From contig NZ_RZYA01000013.1 in NCBI RefSeq assembly GCF_004005495.1, positions 1 to 64,000 of the forward strand: DNA of 64,000 bases, given 5' to 3'. The stretch comes from Streptomyces antnestii. Its GTDB lineage: Bacteria > Actinomycetota > Actinomycetes > Streptomycetales > Streptomycetaceae. Shown here piece by piece: positions 1-8,820 of the stretch. The position numbers and the translations under genes are program-made. Under the pieces are notes generated by a model that saw only the letters and a program-made list of their open reading frames with translations, had not been told where the DNA came from and searched no databases. The number at the start of each line of letters is the position of its first letter. Position 1 is the stretch's first letter.

Positions 1-91
1 CCGACACGTCCCGCCCCTGGGCGTCGACTGCGGCGGGCCGCCGACGGGACACGGGGAACGGCCGGACGCCCCCGCGCACAGTCGCGTTCCC

Positions 92-97
92 TACGAT
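92..97 (+). promoter_or_regulatory. Possible -10 hexamer for a leaderless pmt transcript
   Basis: TACGAT ends 6 nt before the GTG start at 104, and no Shine-Dalgarno sequence is visible. That spacing fits a -10 box feeding a leaderless mRNA, which is common in Streptomyces. I see no clear -35. The other 91 bases at the left edge show no gene. Confidence 0.35.
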
Positions 98-103
98 GGC
101 GCG

Positions 104-1861
104 GTGACCAGTACCGCGTCCTCGCCGTCCTCGCCCTCGACCAGCGCCCCGCCGGCCCCCGGCGAAGGGCGGCAGCCGTCGACGTGGGAGCGCCGGCTGC
201 GGCGGTTCGGGTATCTGGCGCGGCCGAGAGCCGACGTGGGCACGCGGCTCGTGCCGCCGTACGCGCCCCCGTCGTCGCGGCTGTGGGGGACGCTCGGTCT
301 GTCCGACGGCGCCGCACGCACCGTGACGCGCTGGTCCGGCTGGCTCGGTCCGCTCCTGGTGACGCTGGTCGCGGGCGTGATGCGGTTCTGGCATCTCGGC
401 AGCCCGAAGGCCGTGATATTCGACGAGACGTACTACGCGAAGGACGCGTGGGCGCTGATCCACCGCGGCTTCGAGGTCAACTGGGACAAGAACGCCAACG
501 ACCTGGTCCTCAAGACGGGCGGCCATGTGCCGCTCCCGCACGACGCCGCGTACGTGGTGCATCCGCCGGTCGGCAAGTACGTGATCGGGATCGGCGAGTG
601 GCTGTTCGGGTTCAACCCGTTCGGCTGGCGGTTCATGACGGCGGTGCTCGGGACGCTGTGCGTGCTCATGGTGTGCCGCATCGGGCGCCGCCTCTTCCGC
701 TCGACGTTCCTGGGCTGCCTGGCCGGACTGCTGCTCGCCGTGGACGGACTCGCGTTCGTGATGAGCCGGACGGCGCTGCTCGACTCGGTCCTCGTGTTCT
801 TCGTGGTCGCCGCGTTCGGCTGCCTGCTCGTGGACCGGGACGCGGCGCGCGGGAAGCTGGCCGCCGCGCTGCCGCGGGGCGAGGACGGCGTGCCGCGCCC
901 CGACGCGCACATCGCCGAGACGCTGCGTCTGGGATGGCGCCCGTGGCGGCTGCTCGCCGGCCTGTGCCTGGGTCTCGCCGCGGGCACGAAGTGGAACGGC
1001 TTCATCTATCTGGCCGCGTTCGGTGTCCTCACCGTCCTGTGGGACGTCGGCGCGCGCCGCGTCGCCGGGGCGAGCCGGCCGTACGCGGCCGTGGCCAGGC
1101 GGGATCTCGGCTGGGCGTTCCTGTCGACGGTGCCGGTCGCGGTCGCCACGTACGTCCTGTCCTGGCTCGGCTGGATCCTGTCGCCGTCCGACGGGACCGG
1201 CGGCTACTTCCGCAACTGGGCGGCGACCGACGGCCGGGGCGGGTCCTGGACCTGGCTGTTCCCCGACTGGGTGCGCAGCCTGTGGCACTACGAGCACGAG
1301 GTCTACAAGTTCAACGTGGGGCTCAGCTCCCCGCACATCTACCAGTCGAACCCGTGGAGCTGGCTCGTCGACGGCAGGCCGGTCTCGTACTTCTACGAGT
1401 CCCCGCTGCCCGGCAAGGACGGCTGCCCGGCGGGCGCGGGCGACAAGTGCGCCCGTGAGGTCCTGGCGCTCGGCACCCCGCTGCTGTGGTGGGCCGCGGC
1501 GTTCGCCGTGCTGTATCTGCTGTGGCGCTGGTTCTTCCGCCGTGACTGGCGGGCGGGCGCGATCGCGTGCGGGGTCGCGGCCGGATATCTGCCGTGGTTC
1601 AACTATCAGGAACGCACGATCTTCTTCTTCTACGCGGTCGTCTTCGTCCCGTTCCTGTGTCTGGGCGTCGCGATGCTGGCCGGCGCGATCCTGGGGCCGC
1701 CGGGTTCCAGTGAGCGGCGCAGGGTGGTGGGCGCGGTGGGCGCGGGCGCGCTCGTCCTGCTGATCGTGTGGAATTTCATCTACTTCTGGCCGATCTATAC
1801 CGGTCGCGCCATCCCGTTCGACTCCTGGCAGTCACGGATGTGGCTCGATACGTGGGTGTGA
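104..1861 (+). CDS. pmt: Polyprenyl-phosphate-mannose--protein mannosyltransferase (Pmt, GT39)
   Basis: This multi-pass membrane glycosyltransferase moves mannose from a polyprenyl-phosphate donor onto Ser/Thr of proteins during secretion. The 585-residue protein has a cytoplasmic N-terminus of about 80 residues, then many hydrophobic segments. The acidic pair of the first extracytoplasmic loop is present (FDE, D107-E108, in FDETYYAKD). A tryptophan/tyrosine-rich loop follows (LWHYEHEVYKFN), and the C-terminal membrane block contains FNYQERTIFFFY. This is the usual length and layout for actinobacterial Pmt. GTG at 104 is used because no ribosome-binding site points elsewhere and a -10-like hexamer sits just upstream. 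The next gene starts 51 bp downstream on the same strand. Confidence 0.93.
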   Translation: MTSTASSPSSPSTSAPPAPGEGRQPSTWERRLRRFGYLARPRADVGTRLVPPYAPPSSRLWGTLGLSDGAARTVTRWSGWLGPLLVTLVAGVMRFWHLGSPKAVIFDETYYAKDAWALIHRGFEVNWDKNANDLVLKTGGHVPLPHDAAYVVHPPVGKYVIGIGEWLFGFNPFGWRFMTAVLGTLCVLMVCRIGRRLFRSTFLGCLAGLLLAVDGLAFVMSRTALLDSVLVFFVVAAFGCLLVDRDAARGKLAAALPRGEDGVPRPDAHIAETLRLGWRPWRLLAGLCLGLAAGTKWNGFIYLAAFGVLTVLWDVGARRVAGASRPYAAVARRDLGWAFLSTVPVAVATYVLSWLGWILSPSDGTGGYFRNWAATDGRGGSWTWLFPDWVRSLWHYEHEVYKFNVGLSSPHIYQSNPWSWLVDGRPVSYFYESPLPGKDGCPAGAGDKCAREVLALGTPLLWWAAAFAVLYLLWRWFFRRDWRAGAIACGVAAGYLPWFNYQERTIFFFYAVVFVPFLCLGVAMLAGAILGPPGSSERRRVVGAVGAGALVLLIVWNFIYFWPIYTGRAIPFDSWQSRMWLDTWV

Positions 1862-1912
1862 CACCGAAGGCCGCATTAAAGTCCCTCCCGGAACCTGGGG
1901 AGGGGACGCAGC

Positions 1913-3550
1913 ATGCGCAAGGGGGCCAAGGCGGCTGTGATCGGCGGGGTGTTCGCCATCATGGTCGGGGGCGCGGGATACGGCGCGTACAACATCGTGA
2001 CGGCCGTGACGGGAGTGGGCGGATCGTCGACGGCGGGGGGTCCTGCGCCGCGCAGGACCGGGCCGCCGACGGCGGACGAGATCAAGGACGTGTCGCAGAA
2101 GTTCCTCACCGCCTGGGCGAAGGACGACCCTGACTCGGCGTCGAACTACACGAACAACGCGGAGGCGGCGCTCGCGGCGCTGACCGGCTGGCACGACGAC
2201 GCGCACGTCACGCACACCACGCTGACGGCGGGCGCGCACTCGGGTGCCCGGGTCCCGTTCACGGTGAAGGCCACGGTCGCGTACGGCGGGAAGAAGAAGA
2301 CCCTCGCGTACGACTCCGCCCTCACCGTTGTGCGGGGGCTCAACACCGGCCGGGCGCTTGTCGACTGGCAGGCGGCCGTCGTGCATCCGGACATGGAGCG
2401 CGGTGACACCCTCGTCACGGGCGAGGCCGAGGCCCCGCCGATCGAGGCCGTGGACCGCTCGGGGAACGTCCTGACGAAGGAGAAGTACCCCTCGCTCGGG
2501 CCGGTCCTGGACCAGTTGCGCGAGAAGTACGGGGACACGGCGGGCGGCAAGCCGGGCGTGGAGACGTACATCAAGCACGAGAACGAGGACGCGGGCTCGC
2601 GGACGCTGCTCACGCTGGCCAAGGGCACGACGGGCAAGCTGCGCACGACGCTCAGCGCGCGAGCGCAGGCGGCGGCCGAGCAGGCCGTGAAGAGCTACGC
2701 CGAGTCGTCCGTGGTGGCCGTCAAGCCGAGCACGGGCGAGGTCCTCGCGGTCGCCAACCACCGTCAGGACGACTTCAACGCCGCCTTCCTGGGCAAGCAG
2801 GCCCCCGGCTCCACGATGAAGATCATCACCGCGGCCATGCTCATCGACAACGGTGTCGCGTCGATGAACAGCCCTGCGCCCTGCCCCGACACCGCGACCT
2901 GGCAGAGCCAGACCTTCCACAACCTGCCTGGGATGAAGGCCGACGAGGGCGCCAGTCTGGCGAACAGTTTCGCGCGGTCCTGCAACACGGCGTTCGTGAA
3001 GCTCATCGACGAACAGCCGCTCACGGACGAGTCGTTGACGCGCGAGGCGCAGGACCGCTTCGGCCTGGGCCAGGCCAACTGGAAGACAGGCATCGTCTCG
3101 GCCGACGGCACGATCCCCGCGTCCGGCGGGCCCGACCGCGCGGCGGGCGCCATCGGGCAGGGCGGGGTCCAGATGAATCCGCTGAACATGGCGTCCGTCA
3201 CAGCGACCGTGAAGGCGGGCGCCTTCCACCAGCCCGTGATCGTGCCGCCCTCCCTCGACGACCGGGAGCTCGCCACCGCCCGCGGGCTGCCCCCGAACAC
3301 CGCCGCCCAGCTGCGGTCGATGATGCGTCTCACCGCGACGGCCGGCACCGCCGCGCAGGTCATGGCGGGTCTCGGCCCGGACATCGGCGCCAAGACCGGT
3401 TCCGCGGAGGTCACCGGCCAGACGAAGTCGAACAGCTGGTTCACCGGCTATCGCGGGGATGTCGCGGCCGCCGCGGTCACCGAGGAGGGCGGCCATGGCG
3501 GCGACGCCGCGGGCCCGATCGTGGCCGCGGTGCTACGGGCGGGTAGCTGA
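1913..3550 (+). CDS. Class B penicillin-binding protein, first of a tandem pair
   Basis: Peptidoglycan D,D-transpeptidase of 545 residues, anchored by one N-terminal membrane segment (about residues 8-28). Residues 55-170 resemble the NTF2-like (MecA_N type) domain found before the dimerisation region in some PBP2 proteins. All three catalytic motifs are intact: S300-TMK, S356-C-N and K494-T-G. The ATG at 1913 follows a purine-rich GGGGAGGGGA stretch. It shares its whole layout with the gene that begins 94 bp downstream, so the pair looks like an old tandem duplication. A specific role, for example in sporulation septa or lateral wall, cannot be assigned from sequence alone. Confidence 0.93.
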   Translation: MRKGAKAAVIGGVFAIMVGGAGYGAYNIVTAVTGVGGSSTAGGPAPRRTGPPTADEIKDVSQKFLTAWAKDDPDSASNYTNNAEAALAALTGWHDDAHVTHTTLTAGAHSGARVPFTVKATVAYGGKKKTLAYDSALTVVRGLNTGRALVDWQAAVVHPDMERGDTLVTGEAEAPPIEAVDRSGNVLTKEKYPSLGPVLDQLREKYGDTAGGKPGVETYIKHENEDAGSRTLLTLAKGTTGKLRTTLSARAQAAAEQAVKSYAESSVVAVKPSTGEVLAVANHRQDDFNAAFLGKQAPGSTMKIITAAMLIDNGVASMNSPAPCPDTATWQSQTFHNLPGMKADEGASLANSFARSCNTAFVKLIDEQPLTDESLTREAQDRFGLGQANWKTGIVSADGTIPASGGPDRAAGAIGQGGVQMNPLNMASVTATVKAGAFHQPVIVPPSLDDRELATARGLPPNTAAQLRSMMRLTATAGTAAQVMAGLGPDIGAKTGSAEVTGQTKSNSWFTGYRGDVAAAAVTEEGGHGGDAAGPIVAAVLRAGS

Positions 3551-3644
3551 GGCGCCGTCGGGGGCACCTCCTCCGACGCCTTAGTCTGGGCCGTCCGCCA
3601 CGAACCGAACGGCCCGGACGGACAGGACGACGACGGAGGACCCC

Positions 3645-5312
3645 GTGGGCAGCAGAGGCAGAAGTTCCGAGCGCAAGAAGGCGAACGCCGCCGTGATAGG
3701 CGGAGTGGTCGCCGTCGTGGTGCTCGGCGCGGGAGTCGGCGCCTACGCCCTCCTAGACAGCGGCCCGCAGCAGACGGCCACCGCCGACGACAAGCCGCAC
3801 GTCAAGACGGGGCCCGTCACACAGGCCGAGGTCCGCACCGCCGCCGACCGCTTCCTGACCGCGTGGGCCGCCGGCGACACCGCGAAGGCGGCGGCCGCCA
3901 CGGACGACGCCCCGGCGGCGACCGCGGCGCTCACCTCGTACTCCAAGGACGCCCATCTGACCGGCGTGAAGCTGACACCGGGCCACCGCACCGGCGCCAA
4001 GGTGCCGTTCGCCGTGTCGGCCACGGTCTCGTACGGGGGAAAGACGAAGCCGTTCGCGTACGGGTCCGAACTGACCGTGGTGCGGCGGGTGAAGGACGGC
4101 AGGCCGCTCGTCGGCTGGCAGCCGTCCGTCGTGCACCCCGACCTCAAGGAGGACGGCGACCGGCTCGTCACCGGCGAGGCCGGCAACCCGCCGATCAAGG
4201 CGACGGACCGCGCGGGCAACGAGCTGTCGACGGCCAAGTACCCCTCGCTGGCCACGGTCGTCGACGGGCTGCGCGAGAAGTACGGCAAGACGGCGGGCGG
4301 CACCGCCGGCATCGAGCTGCGCGTCGTCCACAAGGACAGCGGCAAGAAGAGCGAACACACCCCCGACAAGACGCTGGTGACCCTCTCCAAGGGCACGCCC
4401 GGCACCCTGCGGACGACCATCAGCCCCACCTCACAGGCCGTCGCCGAGCGCGAGGTCGCGGGGCGCGAGAAGGCCGCGGTCGTCGTCATCAAGCCGTCGA
4501 CCGGGGAGATCCTCGCGATCGCCAACTCCCGCCCCGGCGGCTACAACACGGCCTTCCAGGGCTCCCTCGCCCCCGGCTCCACGATGAAGATCGTGACGTC
4601 GTCGATGCTCCTGGAGAAGAACCTCGCGGGCGTCGACAAGAAGCACCCCTGCCCCAAGTACGTGACGTACGGCGGCTGGAAGTTCCAGAACGACCAGAAG
4701 TTCGAGATCAAGGACGGCACCTTCCGGGCCAGCTTCGCGCGCTCCTGCAACACCGCCTTCATCAGCCAGGCGAAGAAGCTGCACGACGACGACCTGACGA
4801 AGCAGGCCCAGGAGGTCTTCGGGCTCGGCCGCGACAACTGGTCGATCGGCGTCCCCAGCTTCGACGGCGCGGTACCCGTGCAGACGCAGGCGCAGATGGC
4901 GGCCTCGCTGATCGGGCAGGGCGGCGTCCGGATGAACCCGCTCAACATGGCGTCGGTCGTCGCCACCGCCGAGACGGGTGTCTTCCGGCAGCCCTACCTG
5001 GTCTCGCCCGACGTCGACCACCGCACCCTCGCCACGGCCTCCCGCAAGCTGTCCCCCAAGACCGTGAGCGCCCTGCGCGACCTGCTGCACTACACGGCCG
5101 TTGCCGGTACGGCGGTCAAGCCGATGTCGGGCCTCGGCACGGACATGGGCGCGAAGACCGGCTCGGCGGAGGTCGACGGGCAGAAGAAGCCGAACGGCTG
5201 GTTCACGGCCTGGCGCGGCGACCTGGCGTCGGCGGCGGTCGTCCAGGCGGGCGGCCACGGCGGTGACTCGGCGGGTCCCGTGGTGCGGCAGATGCTGCTC
5301 GCCGGAAGCTGA
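3645..5312 (+). CDS. Class B penicillin-binding protein, second of a tandem pair
   Basis: Paralogue of the preceding gene, 555 residues, with an N-terminal membrane anchor (about residues 18-37), an NTF2-like region and a transpeptidase domain. The active-site motifs are S312-TMK, S367-C-N and K504-T-G. The start is GTG with GGAGG about 7 nt upstream. It has longer, lysine-rich linkers than its neighbour, including one around KDSGKKSEHTPDK. Both copies keep every catalytic residue, so both should acylate beta-lactams and cross-link peptidoglycan. The 94-bp gap carries no obvious terminator, so read-through from the first copy is likely. Confidence 0.93.
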   Translation: MGSRGRSSERKKANAAVIGGVVAVVVLGAGVGAYALLDSGPQQTATADDKPHVKTGPVTQAEVRTAADRFLTAWAAGDTAKAAAATDDAPAATAALTSYSKDAHLTGVKLTPGHRTGAKVPFAVSATVSYGGKTKPFAYGSELTVVRRVKDGRPLVGWQPSVVHPDLKEDGDRLVTGEAGNPPIKATDRAGNELSTAKYPSLATVVDGLREKYGKTAGGTAGIELRVVHKDSGKKSEHTPDKTLVTLSKGTPGTLRTTISPTSQAVAEREVAGREKAAVVVIKPSTGEILAIANSRPGGYNTAFQGSLAPGSTMKIVTSSMLLEKNLAGVDKKHPCPKYVTYGGWKFQNDQKFEIKDGTFRASFARSCNTAFISQAKKLHDDDLTKQAQEVFGLGRDNWSIGVPSFDGAVPVQTQAQMAASLIGQGGVRMNPLNMASVVATAETGVFRQPYLVSPDVDHRTLATASRKLSPKTVSALRDLLHYTAVAGTAVKPMSGLGTDMGAKTGSAEVDGQKKPNGWFTAWRGDLASAAVVQAGGHGGDSAGPVVRQMLLAGS

Positions 5313-5388
5313 GGGGCCTTGTCCTGACCGGCTTGCGGCCGCCGATACCTGGTCGCGTGCCGGGTACACGGACAGCTACGGTGCCGGG

Positions 5389-5904
5389 ATGAGCACTCCG
5401 GAATCCGCCGACGACGGCGCCCAGGCCGCGCACCCCCGTTTCGCCGAGGCCCTCGCCGGCCTGGGCCTCGCCGACGTCATCCCGCTCGTCCGCCGCTTCC
5501 CGGAGGCGACCCGCACCGCGCAGGAGGCCGCCGCCGCGATCGGCTGCGAACTCAGCCAGATCTGCAAGTCGTTGATCTTCGCGGCGGACGGGGTGCCGGT
5601 CCTCGTCCTGATGGACGGCGCGTCACGCGTGGACGTGGACCTGGTCCGGCGCGAGCTGGGCGCGGAGAAGGTCACGCGTGCCAAGGCGGACGTCGTGCGC
5701 GAGACGACCGGGTACGCGATCGGCGGCATCCCGCCCTTCGGGCACCGCACCCGCACCCGCGTCCTCGCCGACCGCTCGCTCCTGGACCACGACACCGTGT
5801 GGGCCGCCGCGGGCACCCCGTACGCCGTGTTCCCCATGGACCCCAAGTCGCTGATCGCGCACGCGGGCGCGGCCCTCGTGGATGTGCGCGAGACCGATCT
5901 GTGA
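5389..5904 (+). CDS. YbaK/EbsC-family aminoacyl-tRNA deacylase
   Basis: A 171-residue single-domain protein of the YbaK/ProX editing family, whose members hydrolyse mis-acylated tRNA such as Cys-tRNA(Pro). Family features include the conserved K near ICKSLIF, a central GGIPPFGH segment (this family usually has a Gly-rich G-x-PP-x-G turn), and a C-terminal MDPKSL. ATG 5389 gives the family length. A longer upstream reading frame exists but overlaps the previous gene's end. TACGGT at 5377-5382, 6 nt before the ATG, could serve as the -10 of a leaderless transcript. The stop codon overlaps the start of the next gene (GTGA), so the two are translationally coupled. Confidence 0.88.
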   Translation: MSTPESADDGAQAAHPRFAEALAGLGLADVIPLVRRFPEATRTAQEAAAAIGCELSQICKSLIFAADGVPVLVLMDGASRVDVDLVRRELGAEKVTRAKADVVRETTGYAIGGIPPFGHRTRTRVLADRSLLDHDTVWAAAGTPYAVFPMDPKSLIAHAGAALVDVRETDL

Positions 5905-6755
5905 CGCCCCTCGTCGCGGCGGCCGTCCTCCTCGCGGCGGTCACCCACGCGAGCTGGAACGCGATCGCCCACCACATCACCGACAAGCTGGTGGGCTTCA
6001 CCCTGATCTCCGGCGGCGGCGCGCTGATCGGCCTCGGCCTCGCGCCCTTCGTACCGCTGCCGCACGCGGCGGCCTGGCCGTACCTGATCGCCTCCGCCCT
6101 CCTCCACGTGGCCTACTACGCCCTGCTCATGCGGTCGTTCAAGCTCGGCGACTTCGGGCAGGCCTACCCGATCGCGCGCGGCACGGCGCCCCTCGTGGTG
6201 ACGGTGCTCGCGGCGCTGTTCGCGGGCGAGATCCCCGACGGCTGGCAGGCGGCGGGCATCGCGGTCTCGTGCGCGGGCCTGACGGGTCTCGCCCTGTGGG
6301 GCATACGGGGCTCGGGGCGCAGGCCCGACTGGGCGGCGATCGGCGCGGCCCTCGCCACGGGCGTCTCGATCGCGGCGTACACGGTGGTGGACGGCCTCGG
6401 CGTACGCGCCTCCGGCAACTCGCTCGGCTACATCGCGTGGCTGATGATCCTCGGCGGGCTCGGCGTGCCGGTGTACGCGGCGTGGATGTGGCGCGGCGAA
6501 CTGACCGCGCGGCTAAGGCCGTTCGCGGCGGCGGGACTGCTGGGCGCGGCCCTGTCCGTGTCGGCGTACGGACTCGTTCTGTGGGCCCAGACGCGGGCGG
6601 CACTGGCACCGATCTCGGCGCTGCGCGAGTCGTCGATCATCGTGGGCGCGGCGATCGGAACGGTGTTCTTCAAGGAACGGTTCGGGGCGCCGCGGATGGT
6701 CGCGGCGGGGCTGATGGTGGCGGGGATCGGGCTGATGCTCCACGCGTCGGGATGA
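5901..6755 (+). CDS. EamA-type (DMT superfamily) transporter
   Basis: Inner-membrane protein of 284 residues with about ten hydrophobic helices arranged as two EamA repeats (roughly residues 3-135 and 145-280). The family exports amino acids or small metabolites; no substrate can be named here. The GTG at 5901 overlaps the stop codon of the YbaK-type gene by 4 nt, which makes it a better start than an in-frame codon further upstream that would run through the deacylase. The C-terminus (VAAGLMVAGIGLMLH) is the usual last helix. Confidence 0.9.
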   Translation: MTPLVAAAVLLAAVTHASWNAIAHHITDKLVGFTLISGGGALIGLGLAPFVPLPHAAAWPYLIASALLHVAYYALLMRSFKLGDFGQAYPIARGTAPLVVTVLAALFAGEIPDGWQAAGIAVSCAGLTGLALWGIRGSGRRPDWAAIGAALATGVSIAAYTVVDGLGVRASGNSLGYIAWLMILGGLGVPVYAAWMWRGELTARLRPFAAAGLLGAALSVSAYGLVLWAQTRAALAPISALRESSIIVGAAIGTVFFKERFGAPRMVAAGLMVAGIGLMLHASG

Positions 6756-6829
6756 CCCCCGTTGTCCTCAACCCGTCCGCCCATTCCTCTCAATCCGGCC
6801 GCCCATTCTTTCAACCCGGCCGCCCCATT

Positions 6830-6875
6830 CAGCCCGTCCGGCGTTTGAGGACCGGGGCCTGGGGCGGAGCCCCAG
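6830..6875 (+). repeat. Interspersed repeat element with hairpin, copy 1
   Basis: A 23-nt module (6830-6852) ending CCGTCCGGCGTTTGAGGAC is identical to 54215-54237. It is followed by a GC hairpin, CTGGGGC-GGA-GCCCCAG, at 6859-6875. The same module plus a different-sequence hairpin occurs after the WYL regulator. Upstream, the partial motifs caatccggcc and caacccggcc suggest decayed extra copies. It sits 75 bp after the EamA gene and may act as a terminator or RNA-processing site. The rest of 6756-7020 shows no gene. Confidence 0.75.
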
Positions 6876-7020
6876 ATCTGCGGGAAGGGGCGGGCTGGGG
6901 GAGAAGAAACCACTCGCCCCCTGAACCCCGGCGCCGACGCTACCCCGACACCCACCCAGGGCCCCCTCAGGGGCCAACCAGGGTCATTCCCCATCGAGTT
7001 GGGCCCGCACCGCGGTCACC

Positions 7021-7647
7021 ATGGATCACATGACCCCATCACGCGGTGACTTCGTCTACGCCCCCGTCCTGTTCGGCGCCTACGGCGTGATCCGCACGCT
7101 CGACGGACTCGACGGGACGCGCGGCCCTGGCTTCGCCTGGACGGCCGGGCATCTGTGCTTCGTCGCCGGACTCGCCTTCTTCATACGGGGGTTCGTGACG
7201 ATGCGGGAGCGGGCGGGGCGCGACAGGTGGTCCACGGCGGGCCTGTGGACGGCGTGCGCGGGCGCCTTCGCGTTCGCGGTGCAGTTCGGCGCCGACCTCG
7301 TCACCGGGTTCCTCGCGGCCGACCACGAGGCGATGTCCGAGCTGGTGTCGAGCTTCCAGGACGCGCCGGGCGTCACGCTCGCGTTCTACGCGGTCGGTCC
7401 TGCCCTGTTCTTCATAGGCCAGCTGCTGCTGGTGGGGCGGCTCGCGGCACTGCGGATCCTGCGCTGGTGGGCGCCCGCCCTGGTCCTGACCTGCTCCCTG
7501 CTGCCGAATGCCAACAAGGACCTGATACCGCTCGGCGCCGCCCTCCTGCTGGTCGCGTACACCCCGCTGTACCTGGGCAAGGGCGGCGGCGCGGGCAGCG
7601 GCGGCTACCCGGCGAGCGAGGAGCGCACGGCCCGTACCAGCGCCTGA
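7021..7647 (+). CDS. Hypothetical integral membrane protein
   Basis: Unrecognised 208-residue protein with about six hydrophobic helices (near residues 10-22, 40-58, 75-95, 118-140, 150-165 and 170-190) and a short hydrophilic Gly/Ser/Glu-rich tail. No catalytic motif is visible. The codon pattern is typical of real genes here. ATG 7021 (MDHMT) has no good ribosome-binding site; ATG 7030 is an alternative. The 3' end overlaps the convergent serine hydrolase by 43 bp. Confidence 0.7.
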   Translation: MDHMTPSRGDFVYAPVLFGAYGVIRTLDGLDGTRGPGFAWTAGHLCFVAGLAFFIRGFVTMRERAGRDRWSTAGLWTACAGAFAFAVQFGADLVTGFLAADHEAMSELVSSFQDAPGVTLAFYAVGPALFFIGQLLLVGRLAALRILRWWAPALVLTCSLLPNANKDLIPLGAALLLVAYTPLYLGKGGGAGSGGYPASEERTARTSA

Positions 7648-8792
7648 GCGCGCGGGTCGGCGGTGACGCCCTTCTGCATGCCGTTCGTGACGTACCCGAA
7701 GGCGATCCCCGTCTCCGGGTCCGCGAAGCCGAGCGCGCCGCCCCGGCCGGGGTGGCCGAAGGAACCAGGTCCGAGGAGGGGGGAGGCGACGCCGTGAAGC
7801 ATGTAGCCGAGTCCGAAGCGGGTCGGGACGACGAGGACGCGGTCGGGTCCCGCGGAGGCCTCTTCGCGCGCCTTGCCCATCGTCTCCGGCGTGAACAGGC
7901 GGGTGCCGCCGTCGACCTCGCCGATCAGGGACGCGTAGAAGCGGGCCAGGCCGTCCGCCGTGCCGACGCCGTTCGAGGCGGGCAGCTGGGCGGCGCGGTA
8001 GGCCGGGTCGTTCTCGTCCGGGGCGGGGTGGATGGCGCCGAAGGCGCGGCTGGTGAGGGAGTCGGGGTCGTTGTGCGCCTCGGAGACGCTCCGCTTGGGA
8101 CGGGTGCGCAGGCCCCCGTTCGCCGTCGCGGGCGGCTCGACGGGGCCGACCAGGCCCGCCCGGTGGGCCTCGGCGGCGGGCAGGCCCACCCAGAGGTCGG
8201 CGCCGGCGGGGCCGGTGATGTGCTCGGCGATCCAGTCCCCGATGCGGCGGCCGGTGACGCGGCGCACGAGCTCGCCGGTGAGCCAGCTGTAGGTCTGCGC
8301 GTGGTAGCCGTGGGCGGTGCCGGGTTCCCAGGCGGGGGCCTGGGCGGCGACGGCGGCGGCGCCCCGGTCGGGGTCGGCGGCCTCGGCGGGGGTCAGCGGG
8401 TGGTCGAGCGCGGGGACACCGGCGCGGTGCGCGAGGACGTCACGGACCAGGGCCTGGTCCTTGCCGTGCTCCTTGAACTCGGGCCAGTAGGAGCCGACGG
8501 GCGCGTCCAGGTCGAGCTCGCCGCGCTGGTGCAGGAGGAGCAGCGCCGCGGCGGCGACGCCCTTCGTGGCGGAGCGCATGATCTGGGCGGTGCCCTGCTC
8601 CCAGAGGGCTCCGCCGATCACGTCGCGGGTGCCGCCCCACAGGTCGACGACCTTGTGCCCGTCGCGGTAGACCACCACGCCGGCACCGCGCTCGCCGAGC
8701 ACGTCGAAGTTGCGCGCGAACGCGTCCCTGACCGGTCCGAACCCGTCGGCCACCGTTCCGTTCATGTCACTCACGATCGGTGCAACCACCAT
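7605..8792 (-). CDS. Serine hydrolase of the beta-lactamase/esterase (class C-like) fold
   Basis: A 395-residue protein of the family that includes EstB esterases and class C-like peptidases. The nucleophile motif is S74-ATK-77. A YSW segment (TYSWLTGELV) fits the second Y-x-N-like element, and a C-terminal HPGRGGALGF fits the third H-x-G element. No signal peptide is seen, so it is probably cytoplasmic and more likely an esterase than a secreted beta-lactamase. An internal ATG at 8765 (MNGTVADGFG) is an equally plausible start. It converges on, and overlaps, the preceding membrane-protein gene. Confidence 0.88.
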   Translation of the reverse strand: MVVAPIVSDMNGTVADGFGPVRDAFARNFDVLGERGAGVVVYRDGHKVVDLWGGTRDVIGGALWEQGTAQIMRSATKGVAAAALLLLHQRGELDLDAPVGSYWPEFKEHGKDQALVRDVLAHRAGVPALDHPLTPAEAADPDRGAAAVAAQAPAWEPGTAHGYHAQTYSWLTGELVRRVTGRRIGDWIAEHITGPAGADLWVGLPAAEAHRAGLVGPVEPPATANGGLRTRPKRSVSEAHNDPDSLTSRAFGAIHPAPDENDPAYRAAQLPASNGVGTADGLARFYASLIGEVDGGTRLFTPETMGKAREEASAGPDRVLVVPTRFGLGYMLHGVASPLLGPGSFGHPGRGGALGFADPETGIAFGYVTNGMQKGVTADPRAQALVRAVRSSLAG

Positions 8793-8820
8793 CGGTCACC
8801 GGGGGATTCCCGGAACGCCC

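Noticed and set aside
1832..3496. 554-residue open frame on the minus strand opposite the first PBP gene
   Set aside because: High-GC DNA leaves long antisense frames. This one is Arg/Gly-rich with no domain, and the plus-strand PBP has intact SxxK, SxN and KTG motifs.
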